Source: Prinsepia uniflora (lineage: Eukaryota; Streptophyta; Magnoliopsida; Rosales; Rosaceae). Taken from it: 64,000 nucleotides of DNA. Both the position numbers and the translations under genes were made by a program. Below the pieces are notes generated by a model. That model made no database searches. It was not told the origin of the DNA and worked only from the letters and a program-made list of their open reading frames with translations. The stretch covers positions 69,165,538-69,229,537 of the forward strand of contig CM064868.1 of assembly GCA_032719365.1 (NCBI GenBank). The letters are read 5' to 3'. Shown one piece after another: positions 44,236 to 57,585 of this stretch; the first letter of the stretch is position 1, and each line of letters opens with the position of its first letter.

Positions 44236-44959
44236 TTTAAAAAAAGCTATTTTTTAAATTTTAAAGTTGCAAAAAAAATATATATGATTGTGAAAGAAAA
44301 ATATGAGGCTATAGAAGAAAATGTTAGCAGATGGTGAAATATTATTAAGAGAGAGAGAAACTCCACTTCTTGAACCATTTAACATGCAACTTTTGCTTGT
44401 GAAATTATAAGTTTACAAAATCTCATCATTGTCAACTCCGAAGTCTATCAAATTTATTCAGGTTACTATTACATTAATTCACATAGGTTCACTTAGGATA
44501 TCTGTTAGTAATACGAAATGTGGGTGGGTGGTGTCGTTTTTACGGAGCATCCATACTTTTGAAAAGTTTTTTTGCACACAACTTGTCAAGTTACTGTGAT
44601 GTTACGCCAATCATTTTCTTTAGTTACATACATCATTCTTTTATTTTATTTGATTTAGATTATAGAATCCTTTTTTTTCCCGAAAGAATGATTTAGAATC
44701 CTTGTTTTGCATTCTTCGTTTGTGCTTTTGTTTTTCTGTCAATTGTTAATGACATTGTGATGCCTAAGCATGGTGTCTGATCATGTATCTTGTTGTAGCC
44801 TACTTCTCACAATCAAACAAGACTCCATGCACTTTCATTCAACTCGAACTAGTCTCTTGATAGGTCTTTAATTAAGCATTATTTTATATATTTTTTTGTA
44901 TCCTTTATACTTAACTTTTAATATTAAAATAATAAATAATTGGAGAAAATAATATATTT

Positions 44960-45170
44960 TGTTGTATTTTGTAGAAAATAAAGCTTGGACGAAATTCGGT
45001 GGATTTATATAACTCCATTTTAAAATTGAAATTCATTTGCAAGAGGCCCAAACCCATCACGCCCGGCCCAGTCACGGCCCAAGAAAATCAGCCTGCGAGC
45101 CCATCGTGCGCCACCAGCCCAACCGATTTGTCGACAGGCGCCTGCTGAAACTTCTTCTTTAGTTCGTCGC
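44960..45170 (+). mobile_element. Left part of an Athila-like LTR, interrupted
   Basis: Unrelated to the R, S and T families. It ends at the TSD GTCGC where the composite at 45171 is inserted, and continues at 56241. The LTR start is uncertain (perhaps TGTTGTATTTTG near 44960). The assignment depends on the primer site downstream at 57586. Confidence 0.45.
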
Positions 45171-45206
45171 TGTAACGACCCGTCCCAAATTGCTAGAGTA
45201 GATTAG
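45171..45206 (+). other. Inverted copy of the LTR start at the left edge of the composite
   Basis: TGTAACGACCCGTCCC followed by AAATTGCTAGAGTAGATTAG is, with one difference, the reverse complement of the right end of the composite (56200-56235). The equivalent piece is missing from the start of the internal LTR at about 50396. Both outer ends of the insertion therefore look like LTR starts. Confidence 0.85.
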
Positions 45207-47081
45207 TTTTGGACCCATCCAAATCCCCCCGGGATTAAAGCAAGATGACCCTGCTCCCGTCTAACACGAAGTATCAGACAAGGGATATTTCCAACCTTTG
45301 CCCTCCCGGGCTATCAGAGTACGCAAGGATCCGGAGGAGGCATGTGATATCTCGGTCTCTGCTACAGTCCACATCGTATCCAACCTGAAGGGTATAAAAA
45401 AACAGAAAGACTGTGAGTGGACAAAAATAAAGAGTTCATAAAAACATTTCCATAAAAGACCTTTATACCCTTCACTAAAAAGCATGCATGCATAGTAAAA
45501 TCATTTATCCAAACACATATGTTTAAACAACCATAATTAGGGTCACAGCCCCAAGTTCCGTAAATCCAAGTCACACGGGCTCCTGCCCAAAACCATTTAC
45601 AGAAAACCATAGTATAGTAAACATACGTGGGATCTCAGCCCAAATCCATTTATCATTATAAACACAATTTCCCAAACCAATTGAAATCACGTTTATCCAT
45701 TATATTCATATCCAGAACCTGTCACGGTGAAATAGAGCTACACGTGTGCTAACCGGGGTCTCAAACCCAAGTCTCTCCAGGGTCCACCCAGGTCAATGTC
45801 CGTATATCAATGACCCTCCCTGGAGGTAACGAACCATGCCCATCCTGAGAGTAAGGAACCCAACTGGGGGGCGACTCCACTAAATCAGTGCTCCGTGACT
45901 ACTCCGGTGTCCACCCAGGCCAACGACCCTCCCCAGAGGAGACAATCATATATAGAGGATGGAATATGAAAAACCTTTTGAAATCATTCTTTAAACATTT
46001 TCAGGATTCAAGCCTGGCCCCCATAAGCCGTCATGAACCATAAAACCCTTTTATGGGTTCATGCCGGTTCCCATAAACCGTCATGACCCGTAAATCCATT
46101 TTTAACACATAGCTAGGCGCTAGGCCCGAATCCACATAGAAACTGGACCTCCGGTCCGAATCGTAAACCAACTGGGTCTCCGGCCCGATGCCTTGTTAAA
46201 TAAAATGGACCTCAAGTCTGAGAGTTACCTTTTCAAATCCAAAATCATTTCATTAAACTATTTCCAAAACCAAAAGAATGGAAAATCAGAGTAAAACCGG
46301 AAACCTCGATTTACGTGCAAGCACGTAAATCGCCTTGAAATACGTGAAATCATATAAATCACAAGCATCCAAATCAACATCATAAAATCATATTCATAAT
46401 CCATTTGGAAATCCAAAACCATTTCATTTAGACCAATAAAGACATACAACCCCGTATAGGGCCGAAACCTCGAAATACGTGCCTATACGTAACCACACAT
46501 CCAAATGCACTCATGGCATCACAAACAAGTATTTAAAACATATAATAAACATTTATGCATGCACCAATTTAGAAAACAAGGTCCACTCACAGATCGTCCG
46601 AAGTCGCGCCTCGATACGCGTGCCATAATCGTCTCCCGGGTCAATCACCGTCACCTGGACGCCCAAACCTGTCCAAATTCATTTAAAGGGTTACTAATAG
46701 CCTCATTAACCTCTCATTGAAGTCCCATAATTTTCTCGATTTTATAACTATTTTTAAAACCGAACCTAAACCTTCGGACAGCCCGAAACCTATCGAAACG
46801 ATGTCCGATCGACTCGAAACCAGTCCCAAAATCTTCGTTACATCGAATAGAAGATTTCACATGTTGGAACTTTCCCAAAAATCTCCCCCACGCACCACCT
46901 GAAGTGGCTGCGCGTGGGCTTCACGCGCTAGTGAACAGTTTTCTTCAACCTCACGACTGAACCGGTCCGGCTGGTTCACTGGTTCCCTGGACCGGCGTGA
47001 CCGGTCCGGCCTTATTCCTCCCTCAATTTCCATCCGTTTCAGTCCAAATAAATCCTAAAATTCCTAGTTTAATCCTAGGAG

Positions 47082-49437
47082 TGTAACACCTCGGAAATTC
47101 AAGGATTATAATAATGTAATGTATGAATTGACATTTTTACCCTTGTGAATGGTATGGCCAAATTGTTGACTTTTTGATTTACGGGTCAGATGGACTTTGA
47201 CCAATGACCGTGACGTAGTTCGGGACGTCACGAATGCTTAGACAGGTGGCACGTCCAATTCGGACGATCAGGGAAAAAGTTGTGACTATCGGAAGTTCAG
47301 GGGCATTACCGTAATTTGGACGATTGGGGCGATAATGTTGACTTTTCGTTTGACAACTAATTTTCACGTGAATCAAGGACCGTTAGGTAGGTCTTGATGC
47401 CCTGAATAAGAATTGAGTGGTTGGTATGGATTGTTTAAACTGAATAAGAATTGAGTGGTATGGATTGTTTAAACTGAATAAGAATTGAGTGTGCTTCACT
47501 TTGCTGCTGTGAGGACTGAGAATTTGAGACGAAAACCAGAGAAAACCATTTCTGGAAAATTGGAGGGAAATTTGGATTTTGATTTCTGGTGATTGTTGGA
47601 CCAAACCAAGGCCCGGTTTAGTCTTCTGGGAGTGTTTGGAACTCAACCACATCGAAATCTAGGGGAACCAGCCACGGTTGAGCTGGGACGGAGGCTGCCG
47701 TTTTCAGAGAAATTACAGAGCTTGGGACGACAACCTTCAGGTACTTTCAGGCACAATTGATCGTTTATTTTAGTTCGTTTTAGTCCTTTGATGCTTCCTG
47801 GAAGGTTAATTTTTTTTTATGGTTTGGAAACCAGTGAGTTGGGATGATCAACCCGTTTGGTTGATCACGGGTCGAATGGCCAGTTAAAGGACTTGTCGAG
47901 GCAAATTAATGTCATAGAACTTAAATTGGAAGAATAATAAACATGTTAGGATCAAATTGGATTGAAATCAAGTAGGAATTGATGGGTAATCAACCGGGTC
48001 AAGCCGCGGGTGGCAGGCCCGTATTACAGACAAACGGGGTGAAGGTGGTGACACTGTAGCTACAGTGTCAGGCGCGTGACTTTCACGCGCAGCCACTTTG
48101 GGCGGCGCATGAGGGCGCGTTGGACCTTATCTCTGATCACGATCAACATGAATTTTGTTCCTCTCATCATTCTGAACATTTTTGATGAATTACCCATGTT
48201 GATCTGAGATAGTTTGGGAGGGTCAGTTTAGGGCCGGTTGTCTCGGGAAACGTGTTGGACGGCTTCCCCGAGCCGGTTTCTGTTTCGGACTTTTTGGATA
48301 AATGTTTAAGACTTGTAGTGACCCTTACATGTGATTTGGACTGACAGGAATTGTACGATAATCCCGGTACAAGTTCGTACGCGCAGGTTCACATCGGGAT
48401 CGTACTGTGAGTGGGCCCGATTTCATTAAACCCTTGCATGCTTAAATGTTTTCCGATTTACTTATATGTTCACATACTGGAATCAAGAAACGGTTTTGAT
48501 GATATTGAAATTATGATTATGGCACGTTTCACAGTATTTGGGTTTGAGACCCATGTTGGTGAAACTTAAAGATTGGTTTGGATTTTATCTATGTATATAT
48601 GTTTTGCACGTGGATATCAATAAAATGTATTTGGTACTGCACTGTATAGATCCATTCTTGTGATACTGTCTCCTCCGGATGTGGTACCCCGGAGTGGTCA
48701 CGGCGCATTGCCTGCGAGGGGTCATCCTACGGAGGAACCGGACCGTAAAATGACTCAGGAGTAGGATTACTTATTTGACGTCAGGGACGTCGAGCGTCTA
48801 GGACGCTAGGCATTTGAGATGCCGTACCCGGACAGGGTTTGGGGATTGGACTCGGAATTGAGACCCGAGTGGCACGCGTAGCCTTGAGACTGTGACCTTA
48901 TTGGACGTCAGGCGTCATACATCGGGGATGTCTAGATCGGAGTGTATAGTGCAGTGGCTAAAATTTATCTTATGATTTTATTACATGCCTTATGGTTCAT
49001 ACTATATGATTTATGGTTTTAAATTCTAATGCATGCATGTTTGGAAAACGGAGGGGTAAATTATATGATTTACTGATTAAACGATTTTATAAACTTGAGT
49101 TTCGGCCCACTCACCCTTAATGTTTTGGTAACCCCTCCAGGTCGTGCTACTGAGGTAGAGGAGGAACTTGAGGCTGAGGCATAGATCTACTTCTGCGTAC
49201 CTGAACCCCTGTTGGGTGGTTTACCAGCAGGTTTATTTTAGAGTCGTGCTCGCAACTTGTAATTTTGGATTTCATCCCTTGTCTGACATCTGTTTAATTC
49301 GGATTTGATGTATAACTTAATTTGGTTATTTATGCATTTGATGTTTTGAGGTTAAAATTGCTATGAATTTTGGGTGTCAGACGGGAGCAGGGCACGTCCC
49401 CTTTGTGGTCCATGTGGGATCGGGGCGGGTCCTGTCA
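47082..49437 (+). mobile_element. Solo LTR of family T (chromovirus), 2356 bp, TSD AGGAG
   Basis: Begins TGTAACACCTCGG and ends GGGTCCTGTCA, flanked by AGGAG at 47077-47081 and 49438-49442. The uninterrupted target is visible in the sister LTR near 52429-52437, which proves insertion. It is shorter than the LTR at 3431-6208. Its U3 has a local repeat (47402-47492). Confidence 0.95.
47402..47492 (+). repeat. Three-copy 34-38 bp repeat inside the family T solo LTR
   Basis: CTGAATAAGAATTGAGTG starts at 47402, 47440 and 47474, with GGTATGGATTGTTTAAA between the copies. It is absent from the LTR at 3431. Confidence 0.85.
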
Positions 49438-50396
49438 AGGAGTCTAATGGTATGAAGAAAACTATGAAAAACATCCAAAATCCACCTCCTTCGATTCTTC
49501 CCTCACGGCCCAAAACGTCTGATTGCCCCCTGGGCTTCGTGGCCGACCACAGCCGTCCAAAATCATCCTAAAACCCTCCTAACCATCTAATAAGCCTAAC
49601 CTAATCAACCAAAATCGACCATAATGTCAAAATTGAAAATAAATAGTTTTGGGGTCTAACTGGGTTATGGTGGTTCCCCTGCCTCCGCCGCCCACGGCTG
49701 CGCTGTCTGGGCCAGCCACCACGTCCCTCTAATCATCTTCACACTCTCTGTCCTCTCAGTTAGGCTCAACGGTCAAGGGTAAGGTTTTGGGGAGAAATGG
49801 GATCGGGTTGAATTGGGTAAACATGGAGAAATGGATGCACGGTTATATGGATGGATGCATGTATATGTGAGATTGGCCAGTGGATGGGTGACACTTGTCA
49901 CTCATCCATTGGCTGTCAAAAAAGATGGGCCCACTAGAGACAAAATTGCACTTTTTGTCTCGTAAAACATGTCGCCATGAATAGTAACTTGGAACTTCCG
50001 TGAACCGTAACTTCGTTGTCGAACGTCCGAATTCGACGTGCCGCATGTCTACGGATTCGTATCATCCCAATCTACGTAATGGTCCTCGGCCTTCGGCCAT
50101 CGGACATCCCGGTCAAAAAGCCAACTATTTGGCCATTTTAACCAAAATTACCAAAATGCCCCTAAACTTCCGAACGTCATAACTTCCTCCGCGAACGTCG
50201 GAATTGAACGTGCCACCTGTCTATGAACTCGTGACGTCCTAAGCTATGTCACGGTCATTAGTTAAAGTCCATTTGACCGCCCGAACGAAAAGTCAACGTT
50301 TTAGCCACGATAGGGGCAAAACGTTCATTTTACATCGTTCGCCCGATTTCGCCTAACTAATCACCGATTAGTCTCACTAATCGTGATTAGTCACTA

Positions 50397-50537
50397 TCGT
50401 ATCGGCACCCCAACTATCAGGTTGATCACGAAATGTAGCCCATTGAGATATCACATCCTCGACCTGCGTAAGGAGTAGTACGCAAAACACGGTCTGGAAT
50501 TTAGAGTAACACGAGCAACCATGCTCTGATACCACGC
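50397..50537 (-). other. Leader stub and primer binding site of the composite
   Basis: On the minus strand, three bases after the LTR end, TGGTATCAGAGCATGG (50534-50519) is a Met-type primer site. The following about 120 bases resemble the leader of E2 (8267-8345, for example GAGGATGTGAT). Gag and pol are entirely absent between the two LTRs. Confidence 0.85.
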
Positions 50538-53500
50538 TGACAGGACCCATCCCAATCCCCCCAGGATTAACGCGGGATGACCCTGCTCCCGTCTGACACG
50601 AAGTGTCAGACAAGGGATATTTCCAACCTTTGCCCTCCCGGGCTATCAGAGTACGCCAGGATCCGGAGGAGGCATGTGATATCTCAGTCTCTGCTACAGT
50701 CCACATCGTATCCAACTTGAAGGGTATTAATAACAGAAAGACTGTGAGTGGACAAAAATAAAGAGTTTATAAAAAAATTTCCATAAAAGACCTTTTTACC
50801 CTTCACTAAAAAGCATGCATGCATAGTAAAATCATTTATCCAAACACATATGTTTAAACAACCATAATTAGGGCCACAGCCCCAAGTTCCATAAATCCAA
50901 GTCACACGGGCTCCTGCCCAAAACCATTTACAGAAAACCATAGTATAGTAAACATACGTGGGATCTCAGCCCAAATCCATTTATCACTATAAACACAATT
51001 TCCCAAACCAATTGAAATCACTTTTATCCATTATATTCATATCCAGAACCTTTCACGGTGAAATAGAGCTACACATGTGCTAACCGGGGTCTCAAACCCA
51101 AGTCTCTCCAGGGTCCACCTAGGTCAATGTCCGTAGATCAATGACCCTCCCTGGAGGTAACGAACCATGCCCATCCTGAGAGTAAGGAACCCAACTGGGG
51201 GCTGACTCCACTCAGTCAGTGCTCCGTGACTATTTCGGGGTCCACCCAGGCCAACGACCCTTCCCGGAGGAGACAATCATATATAAATGATGGAATATGA
51301 AAAACCTTTTGAAATCATTCTTTAAACCTTTTCCAGGATTCATGCCCGGCCCCCATAAGCCGTCATGAACCATAAAATCCTTTTATGGGTTCATGTCGGT
51401 TCCCATAAACCTTCATGACCCGTAAATCCATTTTTAACACATAGCTGGGCGCTAGGCCCGAATCCACATAGAAACTGGACCTCCGGTCTGAATCGCAAAC
51501 CAACTGGGTCTCCTGCCCGATTCCTCGTTAAATCAAATGGATCTCAAGTCCGAGAGTTACCTTTTCAAATCCAAAATCATTTCATTAAAATATTTCCAAA
51601 ACCATAAGAATGGAAAATCAGAGTAAAACTGGAAACCTCGATTTACGTGCAAGCACGTAAATCGCCTTGAAATACGTGAAACCATATAAATCACAAGCAT
51701 CAAAATCAACATCATAAAATCATATTCATAATCCATTTGGAAATCCAAAACCATTTCATTTAGACCAATAAAGACATACAGCCCCGTATAGGCACCGTAT
51801 AGGGCCGAACCTCGAAATACGTGCCTATACGTAACCACACATCCAAATGCACTCATGGAATCACAAAAAAGTATTTAAAACATATAATAAACATTTATGC
51901 ATGCACCAATTTAGAAAACAAGGTCCACTCACAGATCGTCCGAAGTCGCGCCTCGATACGCGTGCCATAATCGTCTCTCGGGTCAATCACCTCACCGGGA
52001 CGCCCAAACCTGTCCAAATTCATTTATAGGCTTAATAATAGCCTCATTAACCTCTCATTGAAGTCCCATAATTTTCCCGATTTTTTAACTATTTTTAAAA
52101 CCGAACCTAAATCTTTGGATAGCCCGAAACCTATCAAAACGATGTCCGATCGACTCGAAACCAGTCCCAAAATCTTCGTTACATCGAATAGAAGATTTCA
52201 CATGTTGGAACTTTCCCCAAAATCTCCCCCACACGCCACTACGTGCCGCCTGAAGTGGCTGCGCGTGGGCTTCACGCGCCAGTGAACAGTTTTCTTCAAC
52301 CTCACGACTCAACCGGTCTGGCCGGTTCACTGGTTCCCTGGACCGGCGTGACCGGTCCGGCCTTATTCCTCCCTCAATTTCCATCCGTTTCAATCCAAAT
52401 AAATCCTAAAATTCCTAGTTTAATCCTAGGAGTCTAATGGTATGAGAAAACTATGAAAAACATCCAAAATCCACCTCCTTCGATTCCTCCCTCACGGCCC
52501 AAAACGTCTGATTGCCCCCTGGGCTTCGTGGCCGTCCATAGCCATCCAAAATCATCCTAAAACCCTCCTAACCATCTAATAAGCCTAACCTAATCAACCA
52601 AAATCGACCATAATGTCAAAATTGAAAATAAATAGTTTTGGGGTCTAACCGGGTTATGGTGGTTCCCCTGTCTCCGCCTCACAGGACCCGTCCCAACTGG
52701 ACCTCGATAACCGTGCCTGGTCCTGTTCCCGTCTGACAAGCTAACTGAAGTCCCGAAAGTACCCTTCAGTACCTGTCAAACCAGGGATAACTATACTGAT
52801 TTCTGCTCATGCCTCCGCCTCGAGATCAGCCCCGAACGTTGTGCCACCGCCTGGAGGGTCATCAAAAACAAAGGTGTGAGTGGACAAAAATACATTCGTT
52901 AAAACACATTTGAAAAGACATCCTTTACCCTCCAGTTTTACAAATCATGCATGCATAGGGAACAACAGATGAAACACAAATACTGGCTTTTAGCCAAACC
53001 ATATAATAAGTCAAACTTCCGGCTCTCAGGCCAAACACATGAAAACATAGTCACTTGGCCACACGGACTAAAACTCGTACTCAATACCAGTACGCAACAT
53101 CAAACAGTACTATGCACAAGGTCACAATCAATTACTCAATCAATCAATCAATCAATCCACACTATTCACAAGTGCACAAATCATCATACGGTCACATCTG
53201 CACTACGCGTAGGCCAACATCCAGCCATACTCTCGGGATCAGACACATCTGGGCTCAACCCTCGGGCTCAGTCACATCTGGGCGAACACATCCCCAGGCT
53301 CAGACACATCCGAGTGGTACATCCAGGCTCAGTCGCATCCGAGAAGTTGGCTTATCATAATAACTCACAATCATACCATCACATCCCCAAGCACCAGCCG
53401 ACTAGGTAATCCCCTAGCTCCGACCGTCTGGGCATCCATAGTCACAATCACAATCACAAGGAAAACCATCCGGGATTATATCCCAAAACATGTCAATCAA

Positions 53501-56235
53501 ATCCATGACTCAATCCAAGTCAAATCATTACCAACCGGGACTCAAGCCCAAATATGCTTTACACGTAAATCCGTAAAATCACATAGAAAACATCATAATA
53601 ATACAGAAATCATTCTTATCTCATTAATTCATTAAAATATCCATTTTGAAATCATTTTGACTCCGGGCCTAGTCCAAAATATCATTTACACATTTCTCGT
53701 AAAACGTGCCCGAATTACCGATTAAAATAATCATTAAATCATAAATAATCATCCAAACAAATCATGACATCATTGCAAACCAAATCATGCAATCAATCAT
53801 GTAAAACATTTAACTATGCATGCATATCAAGTTATAAAACAAACGTCCACTCACACACCGTCCAATTGCTCGTTTCCCGCGCTGCACGCGTTTCCGTAAT
53901 TTCTGACACTCGCTCGGAATCTCGAATCCTGTTCACAATCATTATTCAAGGTTACTAATAAGTCAATTTACATCATCTAATTTTCCCATAATTTTCCGGG
54001 AATTTAATATTAATTAAATATGTAACTTAAACCTTCGGACCCTCGAAACATCATCGAGACGGTGTCCGATTGATTCGAAACCAAAGCCAAAATGTTCGTT
54101 ACATTGTATAGAGTAAAACATCTGTTGGACACTTTCCCAGAAAAGCTACCACGCGCCCTCACGCGCCGCCGCAAGCGGCTGCGCGTGAGTCCACGCGCCG
54201 TGCTACAGTGACTGTACAGTCGTCTTCTTGACCCGGTTGCCTGGTAAACGGGTCATTTGACCCGCGGTGCAACCCGTTCCAAACTTCATCAATTCAACTC
54301 AATTTCTCCAATCATTTCATTCAATAACATCAATTCTATGTCTACTGTGAATCTGTAACCTTAATTTAATGGAATTAGGTCATGAAACTCACGACTCAAC
54401 TTCGAAACCCGACGGGTTCTAACTCGGGTTCCACACAAACACGACCTGTAACATTCAATTAATCATACCAGAAGCATCTAACAGTCATTCTAAATATGAA
54501 ATCAAAGTCAATTTTAAGAATCATCACCTCTAAGTAATCGAACCCAAGCTCCCACTTCAATGGCGTCGCAGCATCTGTTCATCACCAATTCACGATCAAT
54601 TCTCTTCGAATTTGATCCCAGTCGACTCGTCTTAGGTCCAGTAAGCTTACTCAAACGTTCATTTCCATCAATTAAGCCTCCAACAAGAAATTCAATTCGA
54701 AATCATCAATTCAAGGTTTCGGGTATTTTCTGATTTCCCAGCCCCCTTCTTTTCGATTTTCCACCCAATTCTCTCACCTAAATCTCTTTGTTCTATTTCA
54801 GTTTATCAAAGGGATTGTGATCAATCGATTTAGACGAATTCAAGTACACAAGGTGGACGATTTTGGTTGTTCTCCGTTTTGGTGTTTTAAGGTTTCTGAT
54901 CGTGTATTAACTAAGTGCTAATTATACAACAAATTAATTAATTAATTTAAGTGTACACCAAAGCACTCATATGCTACTAATCTCCCTCATCAAGTGACAC
55001 ATGTCACCCAACAATAAATCCTTATCCAATTTAGCTGAATCAGCTAGGACAATCGTCCCATATACCATGCTGTGGCAAAATTACCATTTTACCCTTGCCA
55101 TACTAATTACCAAAATACCCCTCATAGTTCTAGACCCATAAGTTTCTCGTTTGGACTCCGATTGGCGCATGCCGCCTGTCTATGGATTCAGCGTCCCGAG
55201 ACCTACCCAATGGTACTCCCGGAAAGTCCAAACCATGTTCCGATCAAAAAGTCAACTTTCGGCCCCTTTTACCAACTTCCGCACGTCATAACTTTCTCCT
55301 CGAATGTCGGAATTGGGCGTGCCACCTGTCTATGAACTCGTGACGTCCCGAACTACGTCACGGTCATCGGTCAAAGTCCGTTCGAAAGCTCAAATTAAAA
55401 GTCAACTTTTCGCCCAATTTCAGGGGCAAAATCGTCATTTTCCTCAAATTTTCCAAATTTTTCATGTTTCGAATTTCCGGGGCGTCACACCGCCGCCCAC
55501 GGCGGCGCTGTCTGGGCCAGCCACCACGTCCCTCTGATCATCTTCACACTCTATGTCCTCTCAGTTAGGTTCAACGGTCAAGGGTAAGGTTTTGGGGAGA
55601 AATGGGATCGGGTTGAATTGGGTAAACATGGAGAAATGGGTGCACGGTTATATGGATGGATGCATGTATATGTGAGATTGGCCAGTGGATGGGTGACACT
55701 TGTCACTCATCCATTGGCTGTCTAAAAAGCTGGGCCCACTAGAGACAAAACTGCACTTTTTGTCTCGTAAAACATGTCACTGTAAATAGTAACCTGGAAC
55801 TTCCGTGAACTGTAACTTCGCCGTCGAACGTCCGAATTCGACGTGCCGCCTGCCTACGGATTCGTATCGTCCCGATCTACGTAACGGTCCTCGGCCCTCG
55901 GCCATCGGACATCCCGGTCAAAAAGTCAACTATTTGGCCATTTTTAACTAAAATTACCAAAATGCCCCTAAACTTCCGAACGTCATAACTTCCTCCGCGA
56001 ACGTCGGAATTGACGTGCCACCTGTCTATGAACTCGTGACGTCCTAAGCTATGTCACGGTCATCGGTCAAAGTCCATTTGACCGCCCAAACAAAAAGTCA
56101 ACGTTTTAGCCACGCTAGGGGCAAAACGGTCACTTCGCATCGTTCGCCCCGATTTCGCCTAACTAATCACCGATTAGTCTCACTAATCGTGATTAGTCAC
56201 TAATCTACTCTAGGAATTTGGGACGGGTCGTTACA
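50538..56235 (-). mobile_element. 5' LTR of the composite, carrying a nested solo LTR
   Basis: On the minus strand starts TGTAACGACCCGTCCC (56235) and ends GGGTCCTGTCA (50538). Hairpin at 50591-50611, U3 palindrome at 55687-55712. It is interrupted by the family S solo LTR at 52679-55489. Net length is about 2.88 kb. Confidence 0.88.
52679..55489 (-). mobile_element. Solo LTR of family S, reverse orientation, 2811 bp, TSD CCGCC
   Basis: On the minus strand begins TGTGACGCCCCGG and ends in GGGTCCTGTGA (the usual TGTCA end carries a change). Flanks are CCGCC at 52674-52678 and 55490-55494; the empty site is seen in the sister LTR near 49682. It is related along its length to the interrupted copy at 21952-27790. 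Confidence 0.92.
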
Positions 56236-56240
56236 GTCGC

Positions 56241-57580
56241 TAGTGCGCTGAACACTCCAAGCTCTTGTCAACGCATCTCACACGAAGATACCATACGCCT
56301 GTCAGTGCACACCTGCTAAAGTCACATCCACCTAACCCGTCTGCACTGCTGAATCCTATAGTCCTCCTTAGCTGCTCCTGGCCGAATTTACACCGCTCCA
56401 TGCCCTGCTCCTTGCTAAATCATACCTGCCCCTTTTGGGCAGGTTTTTCACCATAATTTCTCCATAAAATCAGCAAAAACTAATCTTAGTCATCATTTTA
56501 ATTGTAATTGTTTTTATATTTAATTTTTGTGTTTTATTATTTGAATTTTGGTACTCCCTCTATAAATAGGGAGACCATTTCATTTGTTTAAGGTCCCCAT
56601 TTTGCCCCTTTCTTCTCTTTAGTTTGTTCATTTTCTCTATTTTGTAGTTCCATGTTTAGTTCATCTTTTTCTCTTTATAAATTCATTTTTGGGGACCATT
56701 TGTAACTTCTTTTAATTTTCTTCTTATGTTTTCTTTTAATTTTTGTTCTTAGATTTTCCTTTTAACTTCTTTGACTTCTCTTTTAGATACAATTTTATGT
56801 CTTCTAAATGTTTGAGAATATGAATACAATCTTCATGTGTTTTACTTTCTAAATTTCATTTATTTCATAAGTTTTAGTGCTTCATACTTCAATTTGATGT
56901 TAAGTGTTAGTCGTTATCGGTGCACTTAACATTTGATTGAAGAGATTTTAATGTCGGCTGTTCTCGGTGCATTTAATCACAAACTTAAGGCGAATCATGT
57001 TGTAGGTGTTTGATGCATATTAATGTTTGACGCACATTAATGGTTGATGCATTTATAAAATGAAAAACGTATGCATGTATTTGAGATGATGAAGGTAAGA
57101 TTTCGTGATTGGTTCAATATGAGCAAAATGGAAAGTGTTGGTAAAAATTGTGTTTAAAAGAAGTCTATTTTAGGAGTAGTTTAATTATTGTAATTGTTAA
57201 TTGTTAATTTAATCATTAGTTAAAATTTAGTTTATATTACAAATCTTTTCAAACCCCCATTTAATTCTTTATTCTTTTATTCTTTGATTTTTTGATTCTT
57301 TATTCTTTAACTCTTTATTCTTTAATTCATTTATTCATTTATTCTTTAATTTTTTAATTTTTTAATTCTTTATTCTTTAATTATTTTATTCTTTAATTCA
57401 TTTATTATTTTATTCTTTGATTATTCATTATTCTTTCTCACTAACATATTACTAATGGTCCCTAATTTCTCCGGTTAAGGACGATCCATATTTATCAATA
57501 CTACATCTACACAAAAAAGGTTTAAATTGCATAATATTCAAATTACGTGTTTAATTTAATGCGTAGTTTGAGCTTTACCA
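56241..57580 (+). mobile_element. Right part of the Athila-like LTR
   Basis: Continues the LTR broken at 45170 and ends (TTTACCA) a few bases before the primer site. It holds a hairpin-like CCTGCCCCTTTTGGGCAGG (56427-56445), a TATAAATA motif (56561-56568) and T-rich runs with repeated TTCTTTAATTC (57260-57430). No coding sequence is seen. Confidence 0.6.
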
Positions 57581-57585
57581 ATTTT

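Larger units (their letters stand above)
45207..50396 (-). mobile_element. 3' LTR of the composite, carrying a nested solo LTR
   Basis: Aligns with 50538-56235 over its whole length apart from insertions. Its left side begins TTTTGGACCCATCC rather than TGACAGGACCC. The hairpin near the LTR end is damaged (45259-45279). It carries the family T solo LTR at 47082-49437. Net length is about 2.83 kb. Confidence 0.8.
45171..56235 (-). mobile_element. Composite family R retrotransposon, internally deleted, TSD GTCGC
   Basis: Flanked by perfect GTCGC repeats (45166-45170 and 56236-56240). In reverse orientation it has a 5' LTR (56235 down to 50538), a primer site (50534-50519), a leader stub of about 140 bases, and a 3' LTR (about 50396 down to 45207). 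All coding sequence is gone. The two LTRs are very similar after removing the nested solo LTRs, so the element is young. The left edge is abnormal: instead of the LTR end it shows 36 bases of LTR start in the opposite orientation. Confidence 0.85.

Noticed and set aside
45261..45610. Similar minus-strand open frames (HACFLVKG-like peptides) recurring near 45362 and 50684, with related text near 25349
   Set aside because: They lie at the same place in young LTR copies, so the similarity comes from LTR homology; there is no codon bias or domain, and start and stop shift between copies.
56427..56445. GC-rich hairpin as a bacterial-type terminator
   Set aside because: It lies within a plant LTR; a rho-independent terminator has no meaning here, though the stem itself is real.
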